DNA of 64,000 bases from Caballeronia novacaledonica (lineage in GTDB: Bacteria > Pseudomonadota > Gammaproteobacteria > Burkholderiales > Burkholderiaceae): assembly GCF_900258035.1 (NCBI RefSeq), contig NZ_OGTP01000017.1, positions 1 through 64,000 on the forward strand. Reading direction: 5' to 3'. A program made the position numbers and the translations under genes. How positions within the stretch are numbered: the stretch's first letter is position 1; every line of letters begins with the position of its first letter. Below, piece after piece: positions 1 to 8,404 of the stretch. The notes below the pieces were generated by a model. That model was not told where the DNA came from. It worked only from the letters and a program-made list of their open reading frames with translations, and searched no databases.

Positions 1-143
1 TGCGCGGCCATCACGGCCGGGCTCGTGTAGTTTTCCGACGCGATCAGCTCGATGTGATCTTCCTGGCGGCGGTTTTCATCGATGATGGCCGCCCAGAGTT
101 CCGGATCGACGTTTTCAACGGTGCTGGTTGCGCGATTGAACAT
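1..143 (-). CDS. glyA: Serine hydroxymethyltransferase, 5' end only
   Basis: Cytosolic PLP enzyme that interconverts serine and glycine with tetrahydrofolate. Only the first 47 codons are present; the gene runs off the left edge. The visible start reads MFNRATSTVENVDPELWAA and continues with the family hallmark RRQEDHIELIASENYTS. The ATG lies at 141-143, and the gene is divergent from the guanidine operon. Recognition is secure because this N-terminus is highly conserved in proteobacterial GlyA. Nothing can be said about the active-site lysine, which is outside the window. Confidence 0.93.
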   Translation of the reverse strand, partial: MFNRATSTVENVDPELWAAIIDENRRQEDHIELIASENYTSPAVMAA

Positions 144-415
144 GATGGTTACCCATGTGAGAAGAGAACGGGATGCTGCGGGAACTCCGACTGTCCCGTA
201 TTCCATCGAAAGCGGGCGCGTCAGGATAGAAGATTTCCGACATCACGCTGGAACGCGGGCACCCGTTTGGTGCGCCCGTGCGTGTGCGCATCGCGCGACG
301 CGCCTCGTCGCTGTGCACGAATCCGCGTCGAAGCCACGGAAGCCCCGTATTTCCGGCGTTGGCACGCTTATCGCATAACAAGTTTCAGGAGTGGCAGTCA
401 CAATCTGAAAATGGA

Positions 416-516
416 CGACTAGGGTTCCGGTCCGCATCGACGTTCGATGCGCGATGCTGGTCCGAGAGTTGTCGACCTCGAACGAGGTTACACGGCGGGA
501 CAAAAGCCCGGGAGAG
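416..516 (+). promoter_or_regulatory. Guanidine-I riboswitch (ykkC class)
   Basis: The untranslated leader contains the conserved blocks of the ykkC guanidine-I aptamer in order: CTAGGGTTCCGG at 419, CTGGTCCGAGAG near 458, ACACGGCGGGACAAAAGCCC near 490, then GGGAGA. Known role: binding of guanidinium turns on downstream detoxification or utilisation genes. It lies about 60 nt before the start of the substrate-binding protein gene, so it should control the whole operon to 10204. This also argues that the downstream 'urea carboxylase' is a guanidine carboxylase. Boundaries are approximate; I did not fold the RNA. Confidence 0.93.
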
Positions 517-574
517 AACGCGATGCGTCGCGCCGCTCCTGCCGTCGATAACCGTTTCCTGCGAGGTCAACCTC

Positions 575-1639
575 ATGCGCGTCCGTTTTCTCGCCGCTGC
601 CGCCGTCGCTCTCTCCGTCTGCTTCTCCACGCCTTCATTCGCTCAGGCCCGCAAGGACTTCAAGGTCTGCTGGACCATCTACGCGGGCTGGATGCCGTGG
701 GGCTACGCGAAGACGCAGGGCATCATGTCCAAATGGGCGAAGAAGTACGGCATCAATGTCGATGTCGTACAGCTCAACGACTACATCGAATCGATCAATC
801 AATACACCGCCGGCAAGTTCGACGGCTGCGCGATGACCAACATGGACGCGCTCACGATCCCGGCGACGGGCGGCGTGGACAGCACCGCGCTCATCGTCAG
901 CGATTACTCCAACGGCAACGACGGCGTGCTCATCAAGGGCGCGGGCAAGAAGGTCGCCGATCTCAAAGGCCAGCCGGTCAATCTCGTCGAGCTTTCCGTT
1001 TCGCACTATCTGCTGGCGCGCGCACTCGAATCGGCGGGCATGAGCGAGCGCGACATCAAGACCGTCAACACATCCGACGCCGACATCTCCGGCGCATTCG
1101 CCACCGCCGACGTGCGCAACGCGGTCACATGGAACCCGATGCTCGCCGATCTGAAGGCGAAGCCCAACGTCACCGAAGTGTTCGATTCGAGCCGCATTCC
1201 GGGCGAGATCATGGACATGATGGTCGTCAACACGAAGACGCTGCACGACAACCCCGCGCTCGGCAAGGCGCTCACGGGCGCATGGTTCGAGATCATGCAG
1301 ACGATGCACGGAACGTCGCCGGATAGCGAAGCCGCGCTCACGTCGATGGCCAAGGCCTCGGGCACCGATCTCGCGGGCTACAAGTCGCAGCTCTCGACCA
1401 CCGCGCTCTTCTACACGCCGCAGCAGGCGCTCGACTTCGCGACGAGCCCGAACATGCCGAAGATCATGACGCGCGTCGCGCAGTTCTCGTTCGATCACGG
1501 TCTGCTCGGCAAGGGCGCGCCGAACGCGGGCGCGGTCGGCATGGCGTTCGAGAACAACGTGGTCGTCGGCAGCAAGAGCAATCTGAAGCTGCGTTTCGAT
1601 CCGACCTACGTGCGCATGGCCGCGCAAGGCAAGCTGTGA
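575..1639 (+). CDS. ABC transporter substrate-binding protein, guanidine/urea-type operon
   Basis: Periplasmic binding protein of 354 residues, first gene after the guanidine-I riboswitch. The start at 575 gives a clean Sec signal peptide (MRVRFLAAAAVALSVCFSTP, cleavage likely after SFAQA) and has GAGGT 8 nt upstream; a longer in-frame extension to 278 would run through the riboswitch and is rejected. The mature protein has the fold expected of SsuA/TauA/NMT1-like solute-binding proteins (CWTIYAGWMPWGYAKTQGIM near the N-terminus). The ligand is inferred to be guanidine from context. Permease and ATPase genes follow directly. Confidence 0.88.
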   Translation: MRVRFLAAAAVALSVCFSTPSFAQARKDFKVCWTIYAGWMPWGYAKTQGIMSKWAKKYGINVDVVQLNDYIESINQYTAGKFDGCAMTNMDALTIPATGGVDSTALIVSDYSNGNDGVLIKGAGKKVADLKGQPVNLVELSVSHYLLARALESAGMSERDIKTVNTSDADISGAFATADVRNAVTWNPMLADLKAKPNVTEVFDSSRIPGEIMDMMVVNTKTLHDNPALGKALTGAWFEIMQTMHGTSPDSEAALTSMAKASGTDLAGYKSQLSTTALFYTPQQALDFATSPNMPKIMTRVAQFSFDHGLLGKGAPNAGAVGMAFENNVVVGSKSNLKLRFDPTYVRMAAQGKL

Positions 1640-1669
1640 GCGGCGCGGCGTTCTGAAGAGGAGAGGCCC

Positions 1670-2485
1670 ATGCGGCTCATCAACCGACATCCCGGCCGCA
1701 CCGGCAGTCTGATGCTGTTGCTGCTGCCGTTCATCGTGCTCGTCGCGGTGTACTTCACCGGCTCGTCGATGCGCCTGCAAGCGAATCCCGACGACAAGCT
1801 CTTGCCCTCCGCCACGCAGATGAAGAACGCGCTCGACGAGTACGCCTTCACGGAGGACAAGCGCACGGGTGAACACCTGATGCTGAGCGACACGGTATCG
1901 AGCATGAAGCGCCTCGGCATCGGGCTGGTGGCGAGTGCGGCGATCGCGCTCGTGTTCGGCATCGTGACGGGCTGCATTCCGCTCGCGGGCGCGACGCTTT
2001 CGCCGTTCATCACGGTGATATCGATGATTCCGCCGCTCGCCGTGCTGCCGATCCTGTTCATCGTCTTCGGCCTCGATGAATTGTCGAAGGTCGTGCTGAT
2101 CGTGATCGGCATCACGCCGATGATGATCCGCGACCTGCAACAGCGCACGCGCGATATTCCCGAAGAACTGTGGATCAAGGCGCAGACGCTGGGCGCATCG
2201 AGCTGGACGCTGATCTTGCGCGTGATCGTGCCGCAACTGCTGCCGCGTCTGTTGATCGCGTTGCGGCTCGCGTTGTGTTCCGCGTGGCTCTTCCTGATCG
2301 CGGCGGAAGCGATTGCATCGACGGATGGCCTCGGCTATCGCATCTTCCTCGTGCGCCGCTATCTCGCGATGGACGTGATCCTGCCGTACGTCGCGTGGAT
2401 CACGCTGCTCGCGTGGCTCATCGACGAAGCGCTGCGTCGCCTCACGCAATGGGCGTTCCCCTGGTACAACGGGGGCCGCGCATGA
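1670..2485 (+). CDS. ABC transporter permease, guanidine/urea-type operon
   Basis: Inner-membrane permease of 271 residues of the SsuC/TauC (BPD_transp_1) type. One N-terminal membrane segment is followed by a periplasmic stretch, then a cluster of hydrophobic helices from about residue 80. The EAA-like loop is visible around residues 175-190 (QTLGASSWTLILRVIVPQLL). The last bases overlap the ATG of the ATPase gene by four, indicating translational coupling. It should form the channel for the substrate delivered by the binding protein encoded just upstream. Substrate identity is inferred from the riboswitch and downstream enzymes. Confidence 0.9.
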   Translation: MRLINRHPGRTGSLMLLLLPFIVLVAVYFTGSSMRLQANPDDKLLPSATQMKNALDEYAFTEDKRTGEHLMLSDTVSSMKRLGIGLVASAAIALVFGIVTGCIPLAGATLSPFITVISMIPPLAVLPILFIVFGLDELSKVVLIVIGITPMMIRDLQQRTRDIPEELWIKAQTLGASSWTLILRVIVPQLLPRLLIALRLALCSAWLFLIAAEAIASTDGLGYRIFLVRRYLAMDVILPYVAWITLLAWLIDEALRRLTQWAFPWYNGGRA

Positions 2486-3255
2486 TCGAAATCCGCAATC
2501 TGTGGAAGCAATACGACGATCAGGTCGTGCTGGAGCGGCTCAATCTGCGCATCGCGGAAGGCGAGTTCTGCTCGATGGTCGGTGCGTCGGGCTGCGGCAA
2601 GTCGACGTTTCTGCGTCTGCTGCTCGGCCAGGAACGCCCGACGCGCGGCGAGATCCTGCTCGACGGCGAGCCGCTTCCGGGCGAGCCGGACCCGCATCGC
2701 GGCGTCGTGTATCAGCGTTATTCGGTGTTTCCGCATCTGACCGTGTTGCGCAATGTGATGCTCGGACTCGAGCTGCCGCATGCGCGTTTCACGGGAAGGT
2801 TGTTCGGCGCGCGCCGTCGTCTCGCACGCGATGAAGCCGTCGCGATGCTCGCGCGCGTCGGCCTCGCCGATTCGCTCGACAAGTATCCGCATCAACTTTC
2901 GGGCGGCATGCAGCAACGCCTCGCGCTCGCGCAGGCGCTCGTGATGAAGCCGCGCGTGCTCCTGCTCGACGAACCCTTCGGCGCGCTCGATCCGGGCATC
3001 CGCCGCGACATGCACGAACTTCTGACCGGTCTCTGGCGCGAAGCCAAACTGACCGTCTTCATGGTCACGCACGACCTGAAGGAAGGCTTCACGCTCGGCA
3101 GCCGCGTGCTGGTGTTCGACAAGGTGCGCATCGACCCGCAAGCGCCGCAGGCCTACGGCGCGCGCATCACTTACGACATTCCGCTCGAACGCAACGGCGT
3201 GCGCGAATCGCAACCGGCGATAGACGTTCCGTCGCTGCTTGCCGTGCCCGCATGA
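2482..3255 (+). CDS. ABC transporter ATP-binding protein, guanidine/urea-type operon
   Basis: Cytoplasmic ATPase of 257 residues that powers the importer. Walker A is GASGCGKST, the ABC signature is LSGGMQQR, Walker B is VLLLDEPFGALD, and the switch histidine is in FMVTHDLKE. The start ATG at 2482 overlaps the permease stop; a longer open frame upstream is a shadow of the permease gene. The length is normal for the nitrate/taurine/urea subfamily. The C-terminal 50 residues after the H-loop probably contact the permease or dimer partner. Confidence 0.92.
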   Translation: MIEIRNLWKQYDDQVVLERLNLRIAEGEFCSMVGASGCGKSTFLRLLLGQERPTRGEILLDGEPLPGEPDPHRGVVYQRYSVFPHLTVLRNVMLGLELPHARFTGRLFGARRRLARDEAVAMLARVGLADSLDKYPHQLSGGMQQRLALAQALVMKPRVLLLDEPFGALDPGIRRDMHELLTGLWREAKLTVFMVTHDLKEGFTLGSRVLVFDKVRIDPQAPQAYGARITYDIPLERNGVRESQPAIDVPSLLAVPA

Positions 3256-3276
3256 ATCGAAAGGACATCACACGAC

Positions 3277-3984
3277 ATGAACGAAATCCTGCTCGAAGAA
3301 ACCATTCCCGGCGGCGGCCATGCGTCGCTGATCGTGAAACGCGGCCAGTTATTGCGCGTAACCGATGTGCGCGGCGGCGCGAACGTCGCGATGCTGCTTT
3401 TCAATGCCGCCGAAAAGAGCGAGCGTCTGAATCTTCCCGACACGCTCAAATGCCAGCACACCGCGAAGCTGACTCGCGGCCATTGCCTCTATTCCGACAT
3501 GGGGCGCGTGCTCGCCGCGATCGTCGCGGATACGTGCGGATGGCATGACAGCCTCGCGGGTGTGTCGAATGCGGCAGAAGTATTCGAGAAGTATGGCGAA
3601 GGCCGCTATCAGGAATTGCGCAACGCGTTCTATCGCAACGGCGCGGACAACCTGCTCGTCGAGCTGGGCAAATGGGGACTCGGCATTGCGGATTTGCTGA
3701 TGACGCTGAATCTCTTCAGCCGCGTGGACGTGACCGATGCGGGCGCGTTGAACTTCGTGCAAGGCAATTCGCAGGCGGGCGATTACATCGAACTGTATGC
3801 GCCGATGAACACGCTCGTCGTGCTGACGGCGATCCAGCATCCGCTCGACCCGAATCCCGAGTACGCGCCGAAGCCCGTGAAGCTCACGCTCTGCAACGCC
3901 GCGCAACAGGTCGCGGAAATCTGCCGCACGTCGTGCGATGAAAACACGCGCGGCTTCATCAATACCGAACGATTCTTTCTCTGA
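3277..3984 (+). CDS. Carboxyguanidine deiminase subunit (DUF1989, urea carboxylase-associated)
   Basis: A 235-residue protein of the DUF1989 family, often annotated as urea carboxylase-associated protein. Two such paralogues form the heteromeric carboxyguanidine deiminase (CgdAB) in characterised guanidine pathways, removing ammonia from carboxyguanidine to give allophanate. Family-like cysteine-containing segments are seen: LKCQHTAKLTRGHCLYSDMG and ADTCGWHD, both also represented in the next gene. It lies 21 nt after the ATPase gene and 13 nt before its partner. Which subunit letter it carries cannot be decided by eye. Confidence 0.86.
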   Translation: MNEILLEETIPGGGHASLIVKRGQLLRVTDVRGGANVAMLLFNAAEKSERLNLPDTLKCQHTAKLTRGHCLYSDMGRVLAAIVADTCGWHDSLAGVSNAAEVFEKYGEGRYQELRNAFYRNGADNLLVELGKWGLGIADLLMTLNLFSRVDVTDAGALNFVQGNSQAGDYIELYAPMNTLVVLTAIQHPLDPNPEYAPKPVKLTLCNAAQQVAEICRTSCDENTRGFINTERFFL

Positions 3985-3997
3985 GCGGGAGACGCGC

Positions 3998-4642
3998 ATG
4001 ACTACATCCACACTCACGGCCAGCACGCTCGACCCCGCCGACGCGATCTTTCGCGAAACGCTGCCCGCTGGCGAGCCTTGGCTCAAGGCGCTGAAAGCGG
4101 GGCAGACCTTGCGCATTCGCGACGTCGAAGGCAATCAGGCCATCGACACGCTCTTCTACAGCGCAGCCGATCCGCGCGAACGCTACGACGCGCAACGTAC
4201 ATTGCGCCGTCAGCAAAGCCTCTATCTCACGACGGGCACCGTGCTCTATTCGAATCTCGGCAATCCGATGCTGACGATCGTCGCGGATACGTGCGGTCGT
4301 CACGACACGCTCGGCGGCGCGTGCGCGCAGGAAAGCAACACGGTGCGCTACGCGCTGGAGAAGCGCTACATGCATAGTTGCAGAGACAACTATCTGCGTG
4401 CCTGCGCGCATGACGGACGGCTCTCGAAGCGCGACATCGCCGCGAACATCAACTTCTTCATGAACGTGCCGGTGACGGCCGAGGGCGGCCTCACGTTCGA
4501 AGACGGCATTTCGGGCGCCGGCAAGTACGTCGAAGTGCGCGCGGAGATGGACGTGATCGTGCTGATCTCGAACTGCCCGCAACTGAACAATCCGTGCAAC
4601 GCATACAACCCGACGCCGGCGGAGCTGACGATATGGAACTGA
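3998..4642 (+). CDS. Carboxyguanidine deiminase partner subunit (DUF1989)
   Basis: A 214-residue second DUF1989 protein, paralogous to the preceding gene (shared ADTCG motif, here ADTCGRHDTLGGACAQ). Together they should deiminate carboxyguanidine to allophanate. The start at 3998 follows GCGGGAGACGCGC; an in-frame extension to 3938 overlaps the previous gene and is not needed. The C-terminal part (NNPCNAYNPTPAELTIW) is typical of the family. A 170-bp gap with a GC-rich hairpin separates it from the carboxylase, but all genes point the same way. Confidence 0.86.
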   Translation: MTTSTLTASTLDPADAIFRETLPAGEPWLKALKAGQTLRIRDVEGNQAIDTLFYSAADPRERYDAQRTLRRQQSLYLTTGTVLYSNLGNPMLTIVADTCGRHDTLGGACAQESNTVRYALEKRYMHSCRDNYLRACAHDGRLSKRDIAANINFFMNVPVTAEGGLTFEDGISGAGKYVEVRAEMDVIVLISNCPQLNNPCNAYNPTPAELTIWN

Positions 4643-4744
4643 GCACCTTGCGCCACTGGCTCTACGTGGTGATGAAAGCACGCGCGCAGCGTCTTTTGCC
4701 GATGGCTCGCCGCTCAAAGTACGAAAGGCACTGAACGCCAACCT

Positions 4745-4762
4745 GCCGGGGACGACCCCGGC
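4745..4762 (+). other. Intercistronic GC-rich hairpin in guanidine operon
   Basis: A perfect 7-bp stem (GCCGGGG / CCCCGGC, loop ACGA) lies between the deiminase subunit and the carboxylase genes. There is no U-run after it, so it is more likely an RNA-stability or processing element, or a partial attenuator, than a terminator. The surrounding 170 bp hold no convincing gene; a 33-codon frame from 4632 (MELSTLRHWLYVVMK...) is too weak to call. Confidence 0.35.
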
Positions 4763-4812
4763 ATGCACGCTCACGTGGCGGGACGGCCCGCCCACGCATT
4801 GAACATCCACTC

Positions 4813-7800
4813 ATGTTCGACAAAGTCCTCATCGCGAATCGCGGCGCGATCGCGTGCCGCATTCTGCGCACGCTGCGCGAACTGAACGTCGCTGGTGTCG
4901 CCGTGTATAGCGAAGCGGATCGCGCGAGCCGGCACGTCAGTCTCGCCGATACCGCATGCAGCCTGGGCGATGGCGCCGCGAGCGTCACCTATCTCGACAT
5001 CGCGAAGATTCTCGCCGTCGCGCGCGCGGAAGGCGTGCAGGCGATCCATCCGGGCTACGGCTTTCTGTCGGAGAACGCCGCGTTCGCCGAAGCGTGCGAA
5101 GCGGCGGGCGTTGCGTTCATCGGGCCGACGCCCGCGCAATTGCGCGCCTTCGGCCTGAAACACACTGCACGCGCGATCGCCGCCGAAGAGGGCGTCCCGA
5201 TGCTCGAAGGCACGGGCCTGCTCGACGACATCGAAGCGGCGCTCGACGCGGCGCAACGCATCGGCTATCCGGTGATGCTGAAGAGCACGGCGGGCGGCGG
5301 CGGCATCGGCATGCGCGTGTGCCGTTGCGCCGACGAGCTCGTCGCGCAGTTCGATGTCGTCAAGCGTCTCGGCCAGAATAACTTCAGCGATGCGGGCGTG
5401 TTCCTGGAGAAGTACATCGAGCGCGCGCGGCATCTCGAAGTGCAGGTGTTCGGCGACGGCGCGGGCGAAGCCATCGCGCTCGGCGTGCGCGACTGCTCGG
5501 TGCAGCGGCGCAACCAGAAAGTGCTCGAAGAAACCCCCGCGCCGAATCTTCCCGAAGGCATGGAAGCCGCGCTCTGCGATGCCGCGATCCGCCTTGCGCG
5601 GGCGGTGTCGTATCGTTCGGCGGGCACGGTCGAATTCGTCTACGACAGCGACGCGGCGCGCTTCTATTTCCTCGAAGTGAATACGCGCCTGCAAGTGGAG
5701 CACGGCGTGACGGAGCAGGTGTGGGGCGTCGATCTGGTGCGCTGGATGATCGAGCTGGCGGCGGGCGCGTTGCCCCCGCTCGATACGCTTTCGCGCGATC
5801 TCGAACCGCGCGGCCACGCGATCCAGGCGCGTCTCTACGCCGAAGATCCGGGCCGCGATTTCAAGCCCTGTCCGGGGCTGCTCACCGACGTGTCGTTTCC
5901 ATCGTCCGATGGCCGCGCGCTGCGCATCGACACATGGATCGAAGCGGGTTGCGACGTGCCGCCGTGGTTCGATCCGATGCTCGCGAAGCTGATCGCATGG
6001 CAACCGACGCGCGACGCGGCACGCCACGCGCTCGATGCCGCGCTCGACGCGACGCGCATCTATGGCGTCGAAACGAATCGCGGCTATCTGCGGCAGATTC
6101 TCGCGGATGCGCCGTTCGCGAGCGGTCATCCGTGGACGCGTTGTCTCGAAGGCTTGCGCTATCGCGCATCGACGTTCGAAGTGCTGAGCGGCGGCACGCA
6201 GACGACCGTGCAGGATTCTCCGGGAAGGCTGGGCTATTGGGCAGTGGGCGTGCCGCCTTCCGGCCCGATGGACGATCGCGCGTTGCGCCTCGGCAATCGC
6301 CTGCTCGGCAACGACGACGATGCCGCCGCGCTCGAAATCACGATGAGCGGCCCGGCGCTGCGCTTCAACACCGAAGCTGTCGTGGCGGTGACCGGCGCAG
6401 CGCTGCCCGTCATGCTCGACGACATCGCGCAGCCGATGGACACGACGTTCCTCGTCCCGGCCGGCTCCACGCTGGCGCTCGGCACGATCCGCGGCGCGGG
6501 CGCGCGTGCGTATCTGTGCGTGCGCGGCGGGCTGGATGTGGCGCGCTATCTCGGCAGCCGCAGCACGTTCACGCTCGGGCAGTTCGGCGGGCACGGCGGG
6601 CGCGCATTGCGTGCCGGCGACGTGCTGCATCTCCACGCGCTGACGAATCGCGACGCAGGCGCCATGTTGCCCGATTCACTGACCCATCGTCTGGACGATG
6701 TGCGCGTGCTGCGCGTGATCTACGGTCCGCACGGCGCGCCGGAATACTTCAGCGCGTCCTATATCGAACGCTTCTTCGACACCGATTGGGAAGTCCATTT
6801 CAATTCGAGCCGCACGGGTGTGCGCCTCATCGGTCCGAAGCCCGAATGGGCGCGTGCCGATGGCGGCGAAGCGGGACTGCATCCGTCGAACATTCACGAC
6901 AATCCGTATGCGGTCGGCGCGATCGATTTCACCGGCGACATGCCCGTGATTCTCGGTCCCGACGGCCCGAGCCTCGGCGGCTTCGTGTGTCCCGTCACGG
7001 TGATCGAAGCGGACCTGTGGCAGATCGGGCAGTTGAAGGCGGGCGACAAGGTGCGCTTCGTTCCCGTCGATATCGCGACGGCGCGCACGGACCCCGCGCG
7101 ACAAACGACATTGCAATCGCCGATCGTGCTGGACATCGGCGAAGGGCATGAACGGCTCGTCGCGCGTCTGTCCGGCGACACGCATCTGCTGCTCGAACTC
7201 GGGCCGCCCGAGCTCGATCTCGTGCTGCGCTTTCGCGGCCATGCGTTGATGCAATCGCTCGAAGCATCGCAACTGCGCGGCGTCATCGATCTGACGCCGG
7301 GCATCCGCTCGCTGCAGGTTCATTATCAGCCGGAACGCTTGCCGCTCGACGCGCTGCTGAAACACGTCGCGTCGGCATGGGAAAGCGTGCTGCTGCAAAA
7401 GGATTTGCGCGTGCCGTCGCGCGTCGTGCATCTGCCTTTGTCGTGGGACGATCCCGCGTGCCGGCTCGCGATCGACAAGTACATGACCACCGTGCGCAAG
7501 GACGCGCCGTGGTGCCCGAGCAACCTGGAGTTCATTCGTCGCATCAACGGGCTCGATTCGATCGACGACGTGAAGCGCGTCGTCTTCGATGCGCGCTATC
7601 TCGTGATGGGCCTGGGCGATGTCTATCTCGGTGCGCCGGTCGCGACGCCGCTCGATCCGCGTCATCGGCTCGTGACGACGAAATACAACCCGGCGCGCAC
7701 GTGGACGGCGGAGAACTCGGTCGGCATCGGCGGCGCGTATCTGTGCGTGTACGGCATGGAAGGGCCGGGCGGGTATCAGTTCGTCGGACGCACGTTGCAG

Positions 7801-8367
7801 ATGTGGAACCGCTATCGCGAAGTCGCGGATTTCGCGGGACGTCCGTATCTGTTGCGCTTCTTCGATCAGATCCGTTTCTACGAAGTCTCCGCCGATGAAC
7901 TGCTGCGCATACGCGAAGCGTTTCCGCTCGGGCGTTATCCGTTGAAGATCGAGGAGACAGAGCTGTCTCTCGCGGATTATCAGGCGTTTCTCGATCGCGA
8001 AGCGGACGGCATCGCGCAATTCCGCGCGCATCAGCAAGCGGCGTTTCAGGACGAGCGGCAACGCTGGCACGAAGCGGGCAGCGACGAAATTTCGCTCGAT
8101 GCGCCCGTCGCCGCCGATACGGAGATCGCGCCGCTCGCCGATGGTCAGATCGCCGTCGACAGCGAGATCGCGGGCAACTTGTGGCAGGTGCGCGTCGAGG
8201 CGGGCGCGAGCGTCGAAGCAGGCGACGTGCTCGTCGTCATCGAATCGATGAAGATGGAGATATCGGTCATCGCGCCGTGCGCGGGCATCGTCGGCGAGAT
8301 TCACGTCGCGCCGGGCGCGTCGGTGCGCGCGGGGCAGCGCGTCGCCGTGATCGAACAGTGCGCGTGA
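4813..8367 (+). CDS. Guanidine carboxylase, biotin-dependent (urea carboxylase family)
   Basis: A 1184-residue single-chain enzyme that uses ATP and bicarbonate to carboxylate guanidine in the cytosol. Domain order: biotin carboxylase (about 1-450, opening MFDKVLIANRGAIACRILR, ATP-grasp glycine loop KSTAGGGGIGMRV), KipA/KipI-like carboxyltransferase (about 455-1050, with GGTQTTVQDSPGRLGYWAVG), and a C-terminal biotinyl domain with ESMKME, the biotinylated lysine at about 1147. Length is usual for the family. The guanidine-I riboswitch and the two deiminase subunit genes favour guanidine over urea as the physiological substrate, though family members can act on both. Confidence 0.92.
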   Translation: MFDKVLIANRGAIACRILRTLRELNVAGVAVYSEADRASRHVSLADTACSLGDGAASVTYLDIAKILAVARAEGVQAIHPGYGFLSENAAFAEACEAAGVAFIGPTPAQLRAFGLKHTARAIAAEEGVPMLEGTGLLDDIEAALDAAQRIGYPVMLKSTAGGGGIGMRVCRCADELVAQFDVVKRLGQNNFSDAGVFLEKYIERARHLEVQVFGDGAGEAIALGVRDCSVQRRNQKVLEETPAPNLPEGMEAALCDAAIRLARAVSYRSAGTVEFVYDSDAARFYFLEVNTRLQVEHGVTEQVWGVDLVRWMIELAAGALPPLDTLSRDLEPRGHAIQARLYAEDPGRDFKPCPGLLTDVSFPSSDGRALRIDTWIEAGCDVPPWFDPMLAKLIAWQPTRDAARHALDAALDATRIYGVETNRGYLRQILADAPFASGHPWTRCLEGLRYRASTFEVLSGGTQTTVQDSPGRLGYWAVGVPPSGPMDDRALRLGNRLLGNDDDAAALEITMSGPALRFNTEAVVAVTGAALPVMLDDIAQPMDTTFLVPAGSTLALGTIRGAGARAYLCVRGGLDVARYLGSRSTFTLGQFGGHGGRALRAGDVLHLHALTNRDAGAMLPDSLTHRLDDVRVLRVIYGPHGAPEYFSASYIERFFDTDWEVHFNSSRTGVRLIGPKPEWARADGGEAGLHPSNIHDNPYAVGAIDFTGDMPVILGPDGPSLGGFVCPVTVIEADLWQIGQLKAGDKVRFVPVDIATARTDPARQTTLQSPIVLDIGEGHERLVARLSGDTHLLLELGPPELDLVLRFRGHALMQSLEASQLRGVIDLTPGIRSLQVHYQPERLPLDALLKHVASAWESVLLQKDLRVPSRVVHLPLSWDDPACRLAIDKYMTTVRKDAPWCPSNLEFIRRINGLDSIDDVKRVVFDARYLVMGLGDVYLGAPVATPLDPRHRLVTTKYNPARTWTAENSVGIGGAYLCVYGMEGPGGYQFVGRTLQMWNRYREVADFAGRPYLLRFFDQIRFYEVSADELLRIREAFPLGRYPLKIEETELSLADYQAFLDREADGIAQFRAHQQAAFQDERQRWHEAGSDEISLDAPVAADTEIAPLADGQIAVDSEIAGNLWQVRVEAGASVEAGDVLVVIESMKMEISVIAPCAGIVGEIHVAPGASVRAGQRVAVIEQCA

Positions 8368-8404
8368 CGCGCGTCATATCAACGCATTCAAGGAATCATC
8401 GGAC

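Noticed and set aside
278..574. N-terminal extension of the first ABC gene
   Set aside because: It would translate the guanidine-I riboswitch. The signal peptide and ribosome site place the start at 575.
635..2449. Long minus-strand open frame of about 600 codons opposite the guanidine transporter genes
   Set aside because: It is the mirror of GC-rich codon bias; the translation is Arg/His-rich with no family motif, while the plus strand has clear ABC genes. The same applies to 4771-6636, 6676-8304 and 8411-10135 on the minus strand.
4632..4733. A 33-codon frame after the deiminase gene (MELSTLRHWLYVV...)
   Set aside because: Overlaps the end of the deiminase gene, has no ribosome site and no recognisable similarity; possible but unsupported.
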